NCBI RefSeq assembly: GCF_024362385.1
Contig: NZ_CP101466.1
Coordinates: forward strand, 186,001 to 250,000
DNA length: 64,000 bases
Origin: Arthrobacter sp. DNA4
Lineage (GTDB): Bacteria > Actinomycetota > Actinomycetes > Actinomycetales > Micrococcaceae
Direction: 5' to 3'
The notes beneath the pieces are model-generated. The model had not been told where the DNA came from. It did not search any database and saw nothing but the letters and a program-made list of their open reading frames with translations. Made by a program: the position numbers and the translations under genes. Shown piece after piece: positions 8,699-17,915 of the stretch (positions within the stretch are counted from its first letter, which is position 1; each line of letters starts with the position of its first letter).

Positions 8699-9214
8699 TT
8701 ACTCCTTATCCTCGGCCGGGAGGATCCTCCCGGTGGCCCGTTTGTTCAGGCGAAGCGGAACGAACACCAGCATCACCACCATGACGCCCAGCAGCGCGCC
8801 GCGCCATGACCCCGGCGGACCGGTAGCTGCAACATCGAAGACCAGGGCGGCTGTTCCCGCACTCAACAGGGCGATGCCGCCAAGGGCGATCTTGGTGATG
8901 GTGTCCGCGCTGGACACCAGCATTTCCTTCAACCGTTTCCGGAAAAGCCGCCGGTGCACGCTGACCGGTAGGAGGATGAAGGCGGTGGTCAGGGCGGCAA
9001 TCACCACATTGGTGAGGTAGAGGCCAACCTCCCAGTCGTCCAGCTTTTCAAAGCGCTGCTGGAACGGCAGGGTCAGCAGGAAGCCGGCCAGGATCTGCAC
9101 CCCGGTCTGGAGCACCCGCAACTCCTGCAGGAGTTCGGCCCAGTTGCGGTCCAGCTGCTCCTCGCGGGTCTCGTTCCGGCCCGTGCGGCCCGTGTAGTCC
9201 TCAACTTCGGACAT
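8699..9214 (-). CDS. DUF6328-type membrane protein
   Basis: A 171-residue protein with a charged N-terminus (Arg/Glu-rich to about residue 30), then four hydrophobic segments at roughly 40-50, 65-90, 108-130 and 140-155. The stretch ELLQELRVLQTGVQILAGFLLTLPF matches my recollection of DUF6328. Such proteins are common in Arthrobacter stress clusters, but no function is known. It is the first gene of a leftward run and is divergent from the stress-type SDR across a promoter carrying the TAAGY-NN-RCTTA-like site at 9311. Confidence 0.8.
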   Translation of the reverse strand: MSEVEDYTGRTGRNETREEQLDRNWAELLQELRVLQTGVQILAGFLLTLPFQQRFEKLDDWEVGLYLTNVVIAALTTAFILLPVSVHRRLFRKRLKEMLVSSADTITKIALGGIALLSAGTAALVFDVAATGPPGSWRGALLGVMVVMLVFVPLRLNKRATGRILPAEDKE

Positions 9215-9310
9215 CGGCGCTCCTTCCTCTCCGGCGGCGGTCCAAGTCTTCTTTCTACTCCTCCCGTACCCAGAAACAAGGCTGGCCGTTGCGCTTACTA
9301 CAACATTTGA

Positions 9311-9322
9311 TAAGTTTACTGA
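9311..9322. promoter_or_regulatory. Palindrome TAAGY-NN-RCTTA, imperfect site 2
   Basis: TAAGTTTACTGA differs from the perfect palindrome by one base in the right arm. It lies in the 221-base divergent promoter between the DUF6328 gene and the GSP39-like SDR. A half-site CTTACTA is close by at 9294-9300. I infer shared control with the other sites in the window. Confidence 0.35.
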
Positions 9323-9435
9323 TTATTACCCGCGGTGGTGGACTTGGTCCCCTGCCCGGGATAGCTTCAAAGGGCCGGAGCACGGCGGAGCCCTTCTATA
9401 TCGACACAGGTCAACCGATACCAGGCAGGCGGACT

Positions 9436-10335
9436 ATGAGCGACACGGACAAGCAGACAGACCAGCCGCAGGATCCGCGCGGCGGCTACCACTCGGGCCC
9501 CTTTCCCGAGCAGGAACAAAAGCAGCCCGGGCTCACAGCACCCATGAACCCCAAGCCGGACCACGGGGAGCTCAGCTACGAAGGACACGGCAAGCTCGAA
9601 GGCAAGGCCGCCCTCATCACCGGCGGGGACTCCGGCATTGGAAAGGCTGCTGCCATCGCGTTCGCCCGGGAAGGGGCCGACGTCGCCATCTCCTATCTGC
9701 CGGAGGAGGAAGACGATGCGCAGGATACTGCGGAGTGGATCCGCAAAACCGGGCGCCGGGTCCTCCTTCTTCCGGGTGACGGACGTGAAGAGGAGTTCAG
9801 CACCCGGATCGTGGAGGAAGCCGTTTCCGAATTCGGACGGCTCGACGTCCTGGTGCTGAACGCGGCCTACCAGAAGAACCGGGAGAGCTTGGAGACACTT
9901 CCCACCGAAGAGTTCGACAGGGTCTTCCGCACCAACCTTTATTCACTGCTGTGGTCGGCGCGGGCAGCCGTGCCGCACTTGAAGGCCGGGGCCTCGATCA
10001 TCACCACGGCCTCCATCCAGGCCTTCAACCCTTCGCCGGAGCTCATCGACTACGCCATGACCAAAGCAGCGCAGGTGGCCTTCACCAAGGCCTTGGCCCA
10101 GGAGCTCGGCCCGAAGGGGATCCGCGTCAACGCGGTGGCCCCCGGCCCCATCTGGACACCCTTGATTCCCGCCACCGAGTGGCCGGACAAGCTCCCTTCC
10201 TTCGGCCAGGACACGCCGCTGGAGCGCGCTGGCCAACCCGCCGAGCTCGCCGCAGCCTACGTACTTCTTGCATCCGAGGACGGCTCCTACATCTCCGGCG
10301 CAGTCCTGCCCGTCACCGGCGGCAAGGGGCTCTAG
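9436..10335 (+). CDS. General-stress-39-like SDR oxidoreductase
   Basis: A 299-residue SDR with the long polar N-terminal extension typical of the YdaD/GSP39 group: Gln/Pro-rich, then PGLTAPMNPKPD before the Rossmann fold. TGGDSGIG lies at 62-69 and Tyr-206/Lys-210 in YAMTK is catalytic, with Ser-193. The usual NNAG is NAAY (142-145), as in this subgroup. Members are induced by general stress in Bacillus; the substrate is unknown. The ATG at 9436 is chosen over the open upstream frame because homology starts there. It is followed after 89 bases by a disordered acidic protein. Confidence 0.88.
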   Translation: MSDTDKQTDQPQDPRGGYHSGPFPEQEQKQPGLTAPMNPKPDHGELSYEGHGKLEGKAALITGGDSGIGKAAAIAFAREGADVAISYLPEEEDDAQDTAEWIRKTGRRVLLLPGDGREEEFSTRIVEEAVSEFGRLDVLVLNAAYQKNRESLETLPTEEFDRVFRTNLYSLLWSARAAVPHLKAGASIITTASIQAFNPSPELIDYAMTKAAQVAFTKALAQELGPKGIRVNAVAPGPIWTPLIPATEWPDKLPSFGQDTPLERAGQPAELAAAYVLLASEDGSYISGAVLPVTGGKGL

Positions 10336-10424
10336 GCAGGACCGCGCCCCAGGCAGTACCGGGTTCCATCGCCCGGGCAGTATCAACAGACCAGCAACAT
10401 CGGCAACGCACAACAGGAGGAAGC

Positions 10425-10802
10425 ATGACGCAGGAAAACCAGCAGGCTGAACCCGAGTCGGCCCCGGGCGGCTACGGCACCCCCACCGCCGAGCAGGAGG
10501 CTGCCGGCACCCAGGGCGGCCAGCAGTCCAGCGGCGGCGCCCAGCAGTCCGGCGGCGCTTCATCGGCCGGCGCGGACACCAACGAACCGCAGTCCGGGAC
10601 GGGCCAGAACCCGGTCCCGCACGACATGGACCTCCCCTCCAGCGCGGCGGAGATCGACGAGTCGAATGACGATTCCCAGGGGTCGGCGCCTGTCTCCTCG
10701 GAGTCCGGGCAGGAAGCCACGGGCATTCCGGACGGCAGCGGAAATGACCTTCCGCAGGAGAAATCGCCGAACGACGACGACGAAAGCTTCGACGCCGGAT
10801 AA
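10425..10802 (+). CDS. Acidic intrinsically disordered protein
   Basis: A 125-residue protein made almost entirely of Gln, Gly, Ser, Ala, Glu, Asp and Pro, with no hydrophobic core. The C-terminus is strongly acidic (SPNDDDESFDAG). An excellent CAGGAGG site precedes the ATG and a terminator follows, so it is a real gene. The composition resembles hydrophilin-like desiccation or osmotic-stress proteins. This is inference from composition and from the neighbouring stress-type SDR, not homology. Confidence 0.72.
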   Translation: MTQENQQAEPESAPGGYGTPTAEQEAAGTQGGQQSSGGAQQSGGASSAGADTNEPQSGTGQNPVPHDMDLPSSAAEIDESNDDSQGSAPVSSESGQEATGIPDGSGNDLPQEKSPNDDDESFDAG

Positions 10803-10824
10803 GTCACCCTCGCACCTGGCCTCT

Positions 10825-10870
10825 GGCCCCCGTTCCACTGCCCGCTGCGGCAGGGGAAACGGGGGCCTTT
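10825..10870 (+). terminator. Intrinsic terminator
   Basis: GGCCCCCGTTCC (10825-10836) pairs with GGAAACGGGGGCC (10855-10867) around an inner CTGCC/GGCAG hairpin, followed by TTT. It sits 22 bases after the acidic-protein stop. Confidence 0.7.
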
Positions 10871-11033
10871 GCCGTTCCCGCGGCTCCTCCTGCCGGCGCG
10901 TCCCGCGGTCCGCGCACTGGCATACATCCCGTCCGGCTGGGTACGGAACACGCGAAACCACATCAGCCGGCAGGCAGCAGAAGGCACCCCATCCTGCCCG
11001 CCGGCGTCAATTTCGACGCCAGGAGGTGGACCC

Positions 11034-11906
11034 GTGGGCAAGACTTCGGAGCAGTGGGCGCGGCAACCGGACCGGCCGGACAAAGCGGCGGTGGACGTCC
11101 TGGTGCCCACCTGCAACCGGCCGGCTGAGCTGGCCGTCACCCTCGCGGGACTGGCAGCGCAGCAGGAACCCGCGTTCGCCGTCGTAGTCAGCGACCAGTC
11201 AGCGGGGCAGCCCGCGTGGGACCATCCGGCGCCCGCTGCGATGGTGCGGGTGCTCGAGGCGCAGGGGCCCGTCACGCTGCTGCGCCACCTCCCACGGCGG
11301 GGACTAGCTGAACACCGGCAGTTCCTGCTGGACCAGTCCACCGCGGAGCAGTGCCTTTTCCTGGACGACGACGTTTGGCTGGAGCCCGGCGCCCTGGAAC
11401 GGCTGAGCCAGGCCCTCGCCGAGCTGCAATGCGGGTTTGTGGGCATGGCCCCGCAGGGGCTGTCCTTCCTGGACGATCGCCGGCCTGAACAAACGGCGGC
11501 CTTCTCAGCCTGGGAGGGCCCGGTGGCGCCGGAGCGCATCCGCCCGGGCAGCCCGGAATTCGAGCGGTGGCCGCTGCACAACGCCGCGAACCTCAGCCAT
11601 CTCAGTGCCGAGCTGGCCCTGCAGCCCGGCGACTGGGTGCCCTACCGAGTGGCGTGGCTGGGCGGCTGCGTCCTGTACCGCAGGGAGGCGTTGAACGACG
11701 CCGGCGGGTTCCGTTTCTGGACCAGCCTCCCGGCAGACCACGCCGGCGAGGACGTTGTGGCCCAGTGGCAAGTGATGGAACGGTACGGCGGGGCAGGCAT
11801 CCTGCCCTCCGGCGCGGTCCACCTTGAAGCGCCCACCACGGTGACGGACCGGCGGGTGGAGGCGCACGACGTCGTCCTCAGGCAGGATTCCGCCGAGGCG
11901 CCCTAG
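11034..11906 (+). CDS. Family 2 glycosyltransferase-like protein
   Basis: A 290-residue protein with a GT-A fold: an N-terminal VDVLVPTCNRPAEL nucleotide-sugar segment, the metal-binding LFLDDDVWLEP, a WLGGCVLYRREA acceptor segment and a late GEDVV motif. No membrane helix is seen, so it is probably cytoplasmic or peripheral. Donor and acceptor are unknown. The GTG at 11034 has a near-perfect AGGAGGTGG site, so the open frame upstream is not coding. It converges with the beta-propeller gene and overlaps it by 29 bases. Confidence 0.85.
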   Translation: MGKTSEQWARQPDRPDKAAVDVLVPTCNRPAELAVTLAGLAAQQEPAFAVVVSDQSAGQPAWDHPAPAAMVRVLEAQGPVTLLRHLPRRGLAEHRQFLLDQSTAEQCLFLDDDVWLEPGALERLSQALAELQCGFVGMAPQGLSFLDDRRPEQTAAFSAWEGPVAPERIRPGSPEFERWPLHNAANLSHLSAELALQPGDWVPYRVAWLGGCVLYRREALNDAGGFRFWTSLPADHAGEDVVAQWQVMERYGGAGILPSGAVHLEAPTTVTDRRVEAHDVVLRQDSAEAP

Positions 11907-12810
11907 TGGGGGCAGGGCCCCAGGCTCCGCTGCCGCCGGCTGCCCCGGACAGCGGGTACGCCACATACGCGAAGCGGTCTGAATCCGGCGACCAGCTGTT
12001 GACGTTCAGCGTGCCTTGGCCGCCGAACACCGGCCAGGTGTGGAGCGGTGTGGTCCAGTCAGTGGTGGAGACGAGGACGACGTCGACCGGCAGGTCTGCG
12101 GGGTGGCCTTGCGTTCCGGCGGGGAAGCGGATGTAGCCGTCCAGGCGGCCGTCGGGGGAGAGGTGCGGGAACCAGTCCACGGAAGCGCTGTGCACCAGCC
12201 GCTCGAACTGGCTTCCGTCGGGCCGGACGCGGGCCAGCTGGGCATGGCCGGGGACCGTGGTGAAGGACTCCGTATTGAGGTACAGCCAGTCGCCGTCGGG
12301 CGAGTACTCTGGCCCGTCGCAGTGCCCGGGCCCGACGTCGACCCTTGCGGCAGTACCGCCGTCGGACTTTATGGTCATCAGGCGGCCGGGCCGCGTGAAG
12401 TCGCCGCCCTCAATCCCGACATATGCGAGCTCCGTGCCGTCGGGACTGACGCCGTGCAGGAAATGGAAGGACCCGTCGTCGGCCGTGATCCTGGTTGCCC
12501 GTCCACCCGCCAAGGGGGCCCGGTAGATGTGTCCGTCCTCCCCGGACAGGAAGATGGTCTCGCCGTCCGGGGCCAGGACATGGTCGTTGTTGAGGGCCGG
12601 GAGGTCCGTCAGCACGATCCCGGCAAGGGACCCGTCAGCCAGGTCCAGCCTCGACAGGAGGCCGCCCCCGTTCAGGATCAATGCCCGGCCATCGAGCGTC
12701 CAGTTGGGTGCCTCCAGGAGCATATTCCCGGTGGCGTATGCCAGTTCGAGTCCGCCGCCGGCCGATGCGATCCAAACCTCGCACTGCTGGCCCGGCTGCA
12801 GGGCACGCAT
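11878..12810 (-). CDS. TolB/PD40-type beta-propeller protein
   Basis: A 310-residue protein with repeated blades of the PD40 kind: SPDGTELAYVG, SPDGDWLYLN, SPDGRLDGYI and SPDSDRFAYV. There is no signal peptide, so it is cytoplasmic, unlike TolB itself. The fold is like that of oligogalacturonate-lyase-type propellers, but I cannot assign catalysis. It is the last gene of the ROK-facing catabolic run, starting 8 bases after the isomerase stop. A lyase or binding role on the pathway sugar is inference. Confidence 0.75.
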   Translation of the reverse strand: MRALQPGQQCEVWIASAGGGLELAYATGNMLLEAPNWTLDGRALILNGGGLLSRLDLADGSLAGIVLTDLPALNNDHVLAPDGETIFLSGEDGHIYRAPLAGGRATRITADDGSFHFLHGVSPDGTELAYVGIEGGDFTRPGRLMTIKSDGGTAARVDVGPGHCDGPEYSPDGDWLYLNTESFTTVPGHAQLARVRPDGSQFERLVHSASVDWFPHLSPDGRLDGYIRFPAGTQGHPADLPVDVVLVSTTDWTTPLHTWPVFGGQGTLNVNSWSPDSDRFAYVAYPLSGAAGGSGAWGPAPTRAPRRNPA

Positions 12811-12818
12811 GGTGTGGA

Positions 12819-13820
12819 TCAGTCCTTGCTGGTGAAGGCGGCGTCGAAGCTGGTTTGGGATGGGGGGAAGTCGTATTTTTTGAGTGCTGCCAGTGCTTCG
12901 GGGGCGCCGTGGAGGCGGTCCATGCCGGCGTCTTCCCATTCGATGCTGATGGGGCCGTTGTAGCCGATGGCGGCGAGGGCGCGGAAGGAGGCTTCCCAGG
13001 GGACGTCGCCGCGGCCTGCGGAGACGAAGTCCCAGCCGCGGCGGGGGTCGCCCCAGGGCAGGTGGGAGCCCAGGACGGTGTTGCGGCCGGTTTGGCGGAT
13101 CTTGGTGTCCTTGCAGTCCACGTGGTAGATCCGGTCCTTGAAATCCCAGATGAAGGAGACGGGGTCAATGCCCTGCCACATCATGTGGGAGGGGTCCCAG
13201 TTCAGGCCGAACGCTTCGCGGTGGCCGATGGCTTCGAGGGTGCGGACGGTGGTCCAGTAGTCGTAGGCGATCTCACTTGGGTGGACTTCGTGGGCGAAGC
13301 GGACGCCGCATTCGTCAAAGACGTCCAGGATGGGGTTCCAGCGGTCGGCGAAGTCCTGGTAGCCGGCGTCGATGACTTTTTCCGGAACCGGCGGGAACAT
13401 GGCGACGTACTGCCAGATGGAGGAGCCGGTGAAGCCGACCACGGTGTCCACGCCGAGGGCCTTGGCGAGCCGGGCGGTGTGTTTCATTTCCTCGGCGGCG
13501 CGCTGGCGGACGCCTTCGGGGTCGCCATCGCCCCAGACTTTGGACCCGACGATGGCCTGGTGCCGGAAGTCGATGGGGTCATCACAGACGGCCTGGCCCT
13601 TGAGGTGGTTGGAGATGGCCCAGACCTTGAGGTTGTACTTGTCCAGGATTGCGAGTTTGGACTCGACGTAGCCCGGTTCATCCCAGCGCCAGGCGTCCAG
13701 GTGGTCGCCGGAGACGGCGATTTCGAGGCCGTCGTAGCCCCAGCCGGAAGCAAGCTTCGCGACTTCTTCGAAGGGCAGGTCGGCCCACTGGCCGGTGAAC
13801 AGGGTGAACGGGCGGGGCAT
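12819..13820 (-). CDS. Sugar phosphate isomerase/epimerase (TIM barrel)
   Basis: A 333-residue member of the xylose-isomerase-like/AP-endonuclease-2 family. Metal ligands appear in their usual places: HEVHPSE, NWDPSHMMW, YHVDCKDT and SIEWEDAG. Such enzymes perform isomerisation, epimerisation or keto-sugar dehydration (IolE-like, and the levoglucosan LgdB group). The start is ATG 13820 with AGGAGCC. It follows the Gfo/Idh gene at 51 bases. In the operon context it probably acts on the 3-keto or inosose-like product of a dehydrogenase. Confidence 0.88.
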   Translation of the reverse strand: MPRPFTLFTGQWADLPFEEVAKLASGWGYDGLEIAVSGDHLDAWRWDEPGYVESKLAILDKYNLKVWAISNHLKGQAVCDDPIDFRHQAIVGSKVWGDGDPEGVRQRAAEEMKHTARLAKALGVDTVVGFTGSSIWQYVAMFPPVPEKVIDAGYQDFADRWNPILDVFDECGVRFAHEVHPSEIAYDYWTTVRTLEAIGHREAFGLNWDPSHMMWQGIDPVSFIWDFKDRIYHVDCKDTKIRQTGRNTVLGSHLPWGDPRRGWDFVSAGRGDVPWEASFRALAAIGYNGPISIEWEDAGMDRLHGAPEALAALKKYDFPPSQTSFDAAFTSKD

Positions 13821-13871
13821 TCGGGGCTCCTTGGCTTAAGGCTGGGCTGGCGGGCGCTGCCGGGGCAGGCG

Positions 13872-15050
13872 TTAGTGTCGGACGACGGTGAGGGTGCTTT
13901 TGTTGGCGGCGGATTCCTCCACGGCGGTCAGGATGTGCTGGACGTTCAGTCCTTCTTCGAACGACGGCGAGGGCTGGGTTCCGTCCTTGATGGCGGTGAG
14001 GAAGTCGCGGATTTGGTGGGTGAAGGTGTGTTCCCAGCCGATGATGTGGCCCTGCGGCCACCAGGCTTCCAGGTAGGGGTGGCCGGGTTCGTTGACCAGG
14101 ATGCGCCGGAAGCCCTGTTCGCGGACCGGGGCGGTGGCGTCCAGGAAGCCGAGTTCGTTGAGGTTTTCCAGGTCGAACAGGAGGCTGCCCTTGTCGCCGT
14201 AGATCTCGATCTGGAGGCTGTTTTTCCGTCCGGTGGCCACCCGGGAGACTTCCACTGAGGCGATGGCCCCTGAGGTGAGGGACAGCGTGGCCCAGGCGGC
14301 GTCGTCGACCGTGACGTCCTCGGTGCCGTTCTCGCCGGGGCGCCGGTCCACGAAAGTGTTGAGCCGGCCGGACACCTCGGTGACCTGGTCACCGAGGAGG
14401 AACAGGACCTGGTCGATGGCGTGGGAGGCGATGTCGCCAAGGGCACCGGACCCGGCCGTTTCCTTCCGCAGCCGCCAGGTCATGGGTGCCTGGGCATCCG
14501 CGAGCCAGTCCTGCAGGTACGCGGCCCGGACGTGCCGGACGGTGCCCAGCCGGCCTTCGGCGATCAGTTCCTTCGCGAGGGCCAGGGCCGGGACGCGCCG
14601 GTAGTTGAACCCGATCATCGACTGCACCCCCTTGGCTCGGGCCTTGGCCGCTGCGGCGGTCATCAGTTCTGCCTCGGCCAGGGTGTTGGCCAGGGGTTTT
14701 TCCACCAGGACATGCTTGCCTGCCTCCAGGGCGGCGATGGCGATCTCCGCGTGCATCCAGCCCGGGGCACAGATATCCACGATGTCGATGTCATCCCGGG
14801 TGATCACCGTGCGCCAGTCCGTTGCCGATTCGGCCCAGCCATACCTTTCCGCGGCCTCCGCGACCGCGGTGGCGTCCCGGCCCACGAGGACTTTCTGCTC
14901 GAAGGCCGGGACGTCGAAGAAGCTGGCCACATTCCGCCACGCATTCGAGTGGGCCTTGCCCATGAAGGCATAACCAATCGCGGCCACGCCCAGCGGGCGC
15001 GAAGCCGGTCGGGAGGCCGGGGGTTCGGACGGGTGTGCGGCTGCGGTCAT
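13872..15050 (-). CDS. Gfo/Idh/MocA dehydrogenase (A)
   Basis: A 392-residue NAD(P)-dependent sugar or inositol dehydrogenase. After a 20-residue Pro/Ala tail comes LGVAAIGYAFMGKAHSNAW, then VDICAPGWMHAEIA and the signature EKP (VLVEKPLA). SHAIDQ supplies the helix with Asp and His near the substrate. The GYAFMGKAHS opening is like the levoglucosan/inositol dehydrogenase subgroup, in which C3 or a ring hydroxyl is oxidised. Substrate assignment is inference. It is the middle of three such enzymes in one operon. Confidence 0.9.
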   Translation of the reverse strand: MTAAAHPSEPPASRPASRPLGVAAIGYAFMGKAHSNAWRNVASFFDVPAFEQKVLVGRDATAVAEAAERYGWAESATDWRTVITRDDIDIVDICAPGWMHAEIAIAALEAGKHVLVEKPLANTLAEAELMTAAAAKARAKGVQSMIGFNYRRVPALALAKELIAEGRLGTVRHVRAAYLQDWLADAQAPMTWRLRKETAGSGALGDIASHAIDQVLFLLGDQVTEVSGRLNTFVDRRPGENGTEDVTVDDAAWATLSLTSGAIASVEVSRVATGRKNSLQIEIYGDKGSLLFDLENLNELGFLDATAPVREQGFRRILVNEPGHPYLEAWWPQGHIIGWEHTFTHQIRDFLTAIKDGTQPSPSFEEGLNVQHILTAVEESAANKSTLTVVRH

Positions 15051-15106
15051 GATGCGTTCCTGCGTGCTTCCTGCTGGCTGGACTACGTGCTGGATTACTT
15101 GCTGGA

Positions 15107-16234
15107 TCAGAGCGTGGCGGTTTCCGGCGCCCAGTCCTCGGGGAGGGCGGGGGCTACCGGGGCCGAACTTTCGACGTTCACGAACGTGCCGGAATCGACG
15201 GACTCCGAGATGGAGACCATGGTGTCCAGGACGTGGTACGCCAGTTCACCCGTGGCGCGGTGCGGGACGCCCGAGCGGATGGAGCGGGCCATGTCCAGGA
15301 CACCCATGCCGCGGCCGTTGGCCGTCCCGGTGGCGGGAACCGTGGTCCAGTCCTCGTCGCCGGCACGCCAGAGCTTGATGTCGCCGGTGAAGTAGTTGGG
15401 GTCCGGCAACGAAATGGTCGCGTCGGTTCCGGTAATCTCCACGAAGCCCATCCGGGTCCGGGGGGATTCGAAGGAGAAGACGCTGTGCGAGGAGGCGCCG
15501 GATTCGAACTGCGCCATGGCGGAGACGTGGGTGGGCACCTCGACGGTGAACTCCTCGCCTGCCTTGGGCCCCGAACCGATCACGCGCACGTCCTTGGCCT
15601 TGGAACCGACGGCGGCCACCTTGCGGATGGAGCCGAAGGCCTGGACCAGGGTGGTCAGGTAGTAGGGGCCCATGTCGAACAGCGGGCCGGCGCCGTGCTG
15701 GAAGAGGAAAGCCGGGTTCGGATGCCACGACTCCGGGCCGGGGGTCTGGAACGTGGTCATTGCAGTCAGCGGCGTGCCGATGTCGCCGCGCTGGATCAGG
15801 CGCAGCGCCGTTTGGATACCGGCGCCGAGGAAGGTGTCCGGGGCGCAGCCCAGGCGGATGCCGGCGGCGTCGGCGGTCTTGAGCAGGCCCAGGCCGGATT
15901 CGCGGTCCAGGGAGAACGGCTTTTCGGTCCAGACGTGCTTGCCCGCGTTGACGGCTGCGGTGGCCACCTCCACGTGCGCTGCGGGGATGGTGAGGTTGAC
16001 GATGATTTCGACGTCGGGGTGGTTCAGGGCCTTGTCCACGCCTCCCCACTCAGGAATGCCGTACTCCTTGGCACGGGCCTCGGCGGCGTCCTCGAAGAGG
16101 TCGGCGATGACGTGGACCTTGAGGTCAGGGAAGGCGGTGAGGTTGTCCAGGTACTGCTTGCTGATCACGCCGGCGCCGATGACGCCGACGCCCACGGGGC
16201 CGCTGCGGGCAGGCTTGCTGGCGGGGGTGCTCAT
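15107..16234 (-). CDS. Gfo/Idh/MocA dehydrogenase (B)
   Basis: A 375-residue enzyme with GVIGAGVISKQYL as the dinucleotide-binding loop, the VNLTIPAAHVEVA segment, TEKPF as the EKP signature, and DMGPYYLTTL in the catalytic helix region. Its ATG overlaps the upstream isomerase stop by 4 bases (ATGA), indicating translational coupling. It is distinct from dehydrogenases A and C, so the pathway probably contains more than one redox step on the sugar, for example oxidation and later reduction. Confidence 0.9.
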   Translation of the reverse strand: MSTPASKPARSGPVGVGVIGAGVISKQYLDNLTAFPDLKVHVIADLFEDAAEARAKEYGIPEWGGVDKALNHPDVEIIVNLTIPAAHVEVATAAVNAGKHVWTEKPFSLDRESGLGLLKTADAAGIRLGCAPDTFLGAGIQTALRLIQRGDIGTPLTAMTTFQTPGPESWHPNPAFLFQHGAGPLFDMGPYYLTTLVQAFGSIRKVAAVGSKAKDVRVIGSGPKAGEEFTVEVPTHVSAMAQFESGASSHSVFSFESPRTRMGFVEITGTDATISLPDPNYFTGDIKLWRAGDEDWTTVPATGTANGRGMGVLDMARSIRSGVPHRATGELAYHVLDTMVSISESVDSGTFVNVESSAPVAPALPEDWAPETATL

Positions 16235-16983
16235 GCGTTGGCTCCTTCGGCTGCGGTGTTGTTCTCCAGGAAGGCAAGGCTCTGGGCGATGCCCTCGAAG
16301 ATGTCGCCGTCGTAGTCGTCAAACTCCACCACGCCTACCTCGAGGGACTGCGCGGCGGCGATGACGTCCATGACCGGGACCTTGCCCTGGCCCGCCGGCC
16401 GCTGGGCCTTGTTGTCCTTGTTGAGCGGGCCGTCCTTGATGTGGATGAACTTCACGCGGTCACCGAGCTTGGTGAGGATGTCGATCGGGTCCTGGCCGCC
16501 GACGGCCACCCAGTAGGTGTCCACTTCGAGGACCAGTTCCGGGTCCAGCAGGGACTCGAAGTACTCCAGGGCGGTGCGGCCCTCGATGGTGGACTCCAGT
16601 TCCCAGGCGTGGTTGTGGTAGCCGACCCGGATGCCGTACCCGGCGCCTTTCTTTGCCGCGGCGTTGAGCTTGGCTGCGGTGGCCTGGATGTCCTCGGCCG
16701 TCTGCCAGTGCTCGGCGGGCAGGAATGGATCGATGACCGTGGTGATGCCCAGTTCCTTCGCCGCGGCGAAGATTTCGTCCTGGTCCTGGCTCATCAGGGG
16801 CGCGTGGCCCGACGGTGCGGTGAGGCCGTTTTCCTTCAGGGCGGCGCCGAGTTCCTTGGCAGTGGCCACGAAGTTGTAGGGCTCAACCTGGGTGTAGCCG
16901 ATTTCGGCAACCTTCCGGATAGTGCCAGGGAGGTCCTCCGCGATCGCGTTGCGCAGGGTGTACAGCTGAAGTGAGTAGGACAT
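16231..16983 (-). CDS. Sugar phosphate isomerase/epimerase, short form
   Basis: A 250-residue TIM-barrel protein of the xylose-isomerase-like family, shorter than the 333-residue paralogue in the same operon. It opens SYSLQLYTLR; ligands appear in VGYHNHAWE, LEVDTYW, KFIHIKDGP and GVVEFDDYDG. I choose ATG 16983 because the family N-terminus begins there. It is coupled to dehydrogenase B by a 4-base overlap. Two different isomerases in one run recall the LgdB1/LgdB2 elimination and hydration pair of levoglucosan catabolism, as an architectural parallel only. Confidence 0.87.
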   Translation of the reverse strand: MSYSLQLYTLRNAIAEDLPGTIRKVAEIGYTQVEPYNFVATAKELGAALKENGLTAPSGHAPLMSQDQDEIFAAAKELGITTVIDPFLPAEHWQTAEDIQATAAKLNAAAKKGAGYGIRVGYHNHAWELESTIEGRTALEYFESLLDPELVLEVDTYWVAVGGQDPIDILTKLGDRVKFIHIKDGPLNKDNKAQRPAGQGKVPVMDVIAAAQSLEVGVVEFDDYDGDIFEGIAQSLAFLENNTAAEGANA

Positions 16984-17024
16984 GGGTTTCCTTAGCGTCT
17001 GTAGTGAATCGAAGGGGACTGGGG

Positions 17025-17915
17025 TCAGCGGCCGGCGAGCGAGCCGCCGATGCCGCCGACGCTGAAGTATTTGTTCAGCGTGGCGAAGACGATGACGGGC
17101 GGGAGCATCATGACCACGGCCAGGGCCATGACGGATGTCCAGTCCGTGGCGTTCTGCTGGAAGAAGGACTGCACGCCCATGGGAAGGGTGAAGATTTCGT
17201 TGGAACGCAGGAACACGATGGCCACGAGGTAGTCGTTCCAGGCCAGGAGGAAGGCGAAGATCGCGGTGGAGAGTACGCCGGGCAGGGAGTTCCGCAGGAC
17301 CACCTTGGTGAACGAGCCGAACACGGAGCACCCGTCGATCCAGGATGCTTCCTCAAGGCTGATGGGGATGGAGTCGAAGTAGGCGGCCATCATCCAGGTG
17401 GCCACGGTCATGGTGGAGCCCACGTAGATGATGGTCAGGCCCAGGAGGTTGTCCACCAGGCCCATGCCGGCGAACAGGATGAACAGCGGCACCACGGAAG
17501 TGATGATGGGCAGCGACTGCATGACGAACAGCAGCAGCGAGTACCCGGACACTGCCTTGCTGCGGCCGCGGGAGAGGACGTAGCCGGCAGGGGCGGCAAC
17601 AGCCACGGAGACCACCACGGTGGACAAGGTGGTTATCAGGCTGTTCTTCAGCCAGGTGGCGGCCAGGGTCTTGGAGAAGACGTTGCCGAGGTTCTCGAAC
17701 GTCAGGCCGGTGGCAGTGCTGTTGGGTCCGGGCGTGAAGGCCAGCAGCACGGTGACCATGATGGGCACCAGCACGATCCCCGTGATGATGAGGATTGCGG
17801 CGAAGCGCCACCAGCGGCCGCGCTGGCCCGCTTCGGAGAGGACCCTGCGCCGCTTGCCGGCGTCGATGCCGAGCGCGGGGCCGGATTCGGGATGGGCGTG
17901 GAGGACTGCGCTCAT
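17025..17915 (-). CDS. Carbohydrate ABC transporter permease, MalG type
   Basis: A 296-residue inner-membrane permease with six predicted helices. The cytoplasmic EAA loop reads EEASWIDGCSVFGSF, which docks the ATPase. The N-terminus holds a 35-residue cytoplasmic tail. Its ATG overlaps the stop of the partner permease by one base (TAATG). It forms a heterodimer with the upstream permease and is fed by the binding lipoprotein. No ATPase gene is present nearby. Confidence 0.93.
   Translation of the reverse strand: MSAVLHAHPESGPALGIDAGKRRRVLSEAGQRGRWWRFAAILIITGIVLVPIMVTVLLAFTPGPNSTATGLTFENLGNVFSKTLAATWLKNSLITTLSTVVVSVAVAAPAGYVLSRGRSKAVSGYSLLLFVMQSLPIITSVVPLFILFAGMGLVDNLLGLTIIYVGSTMTVATWMMAAYFDSIPISLEEASWIDGCSVFGSFTKVVLRNSLPGVLSTAIFAFLLAWNDYLVAIVFLRSNEIFTLPMGVQSFFQQNATDWTSVMALAVVMMLPPVIVFATLNKYFSVGGIGGSLAGR

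Noticed and set aside
12681..14258. 525-codon open frame on the plus strand
   Set aside because: It is opposite the isomerase and dehydrogenase genes and has no domain signal.
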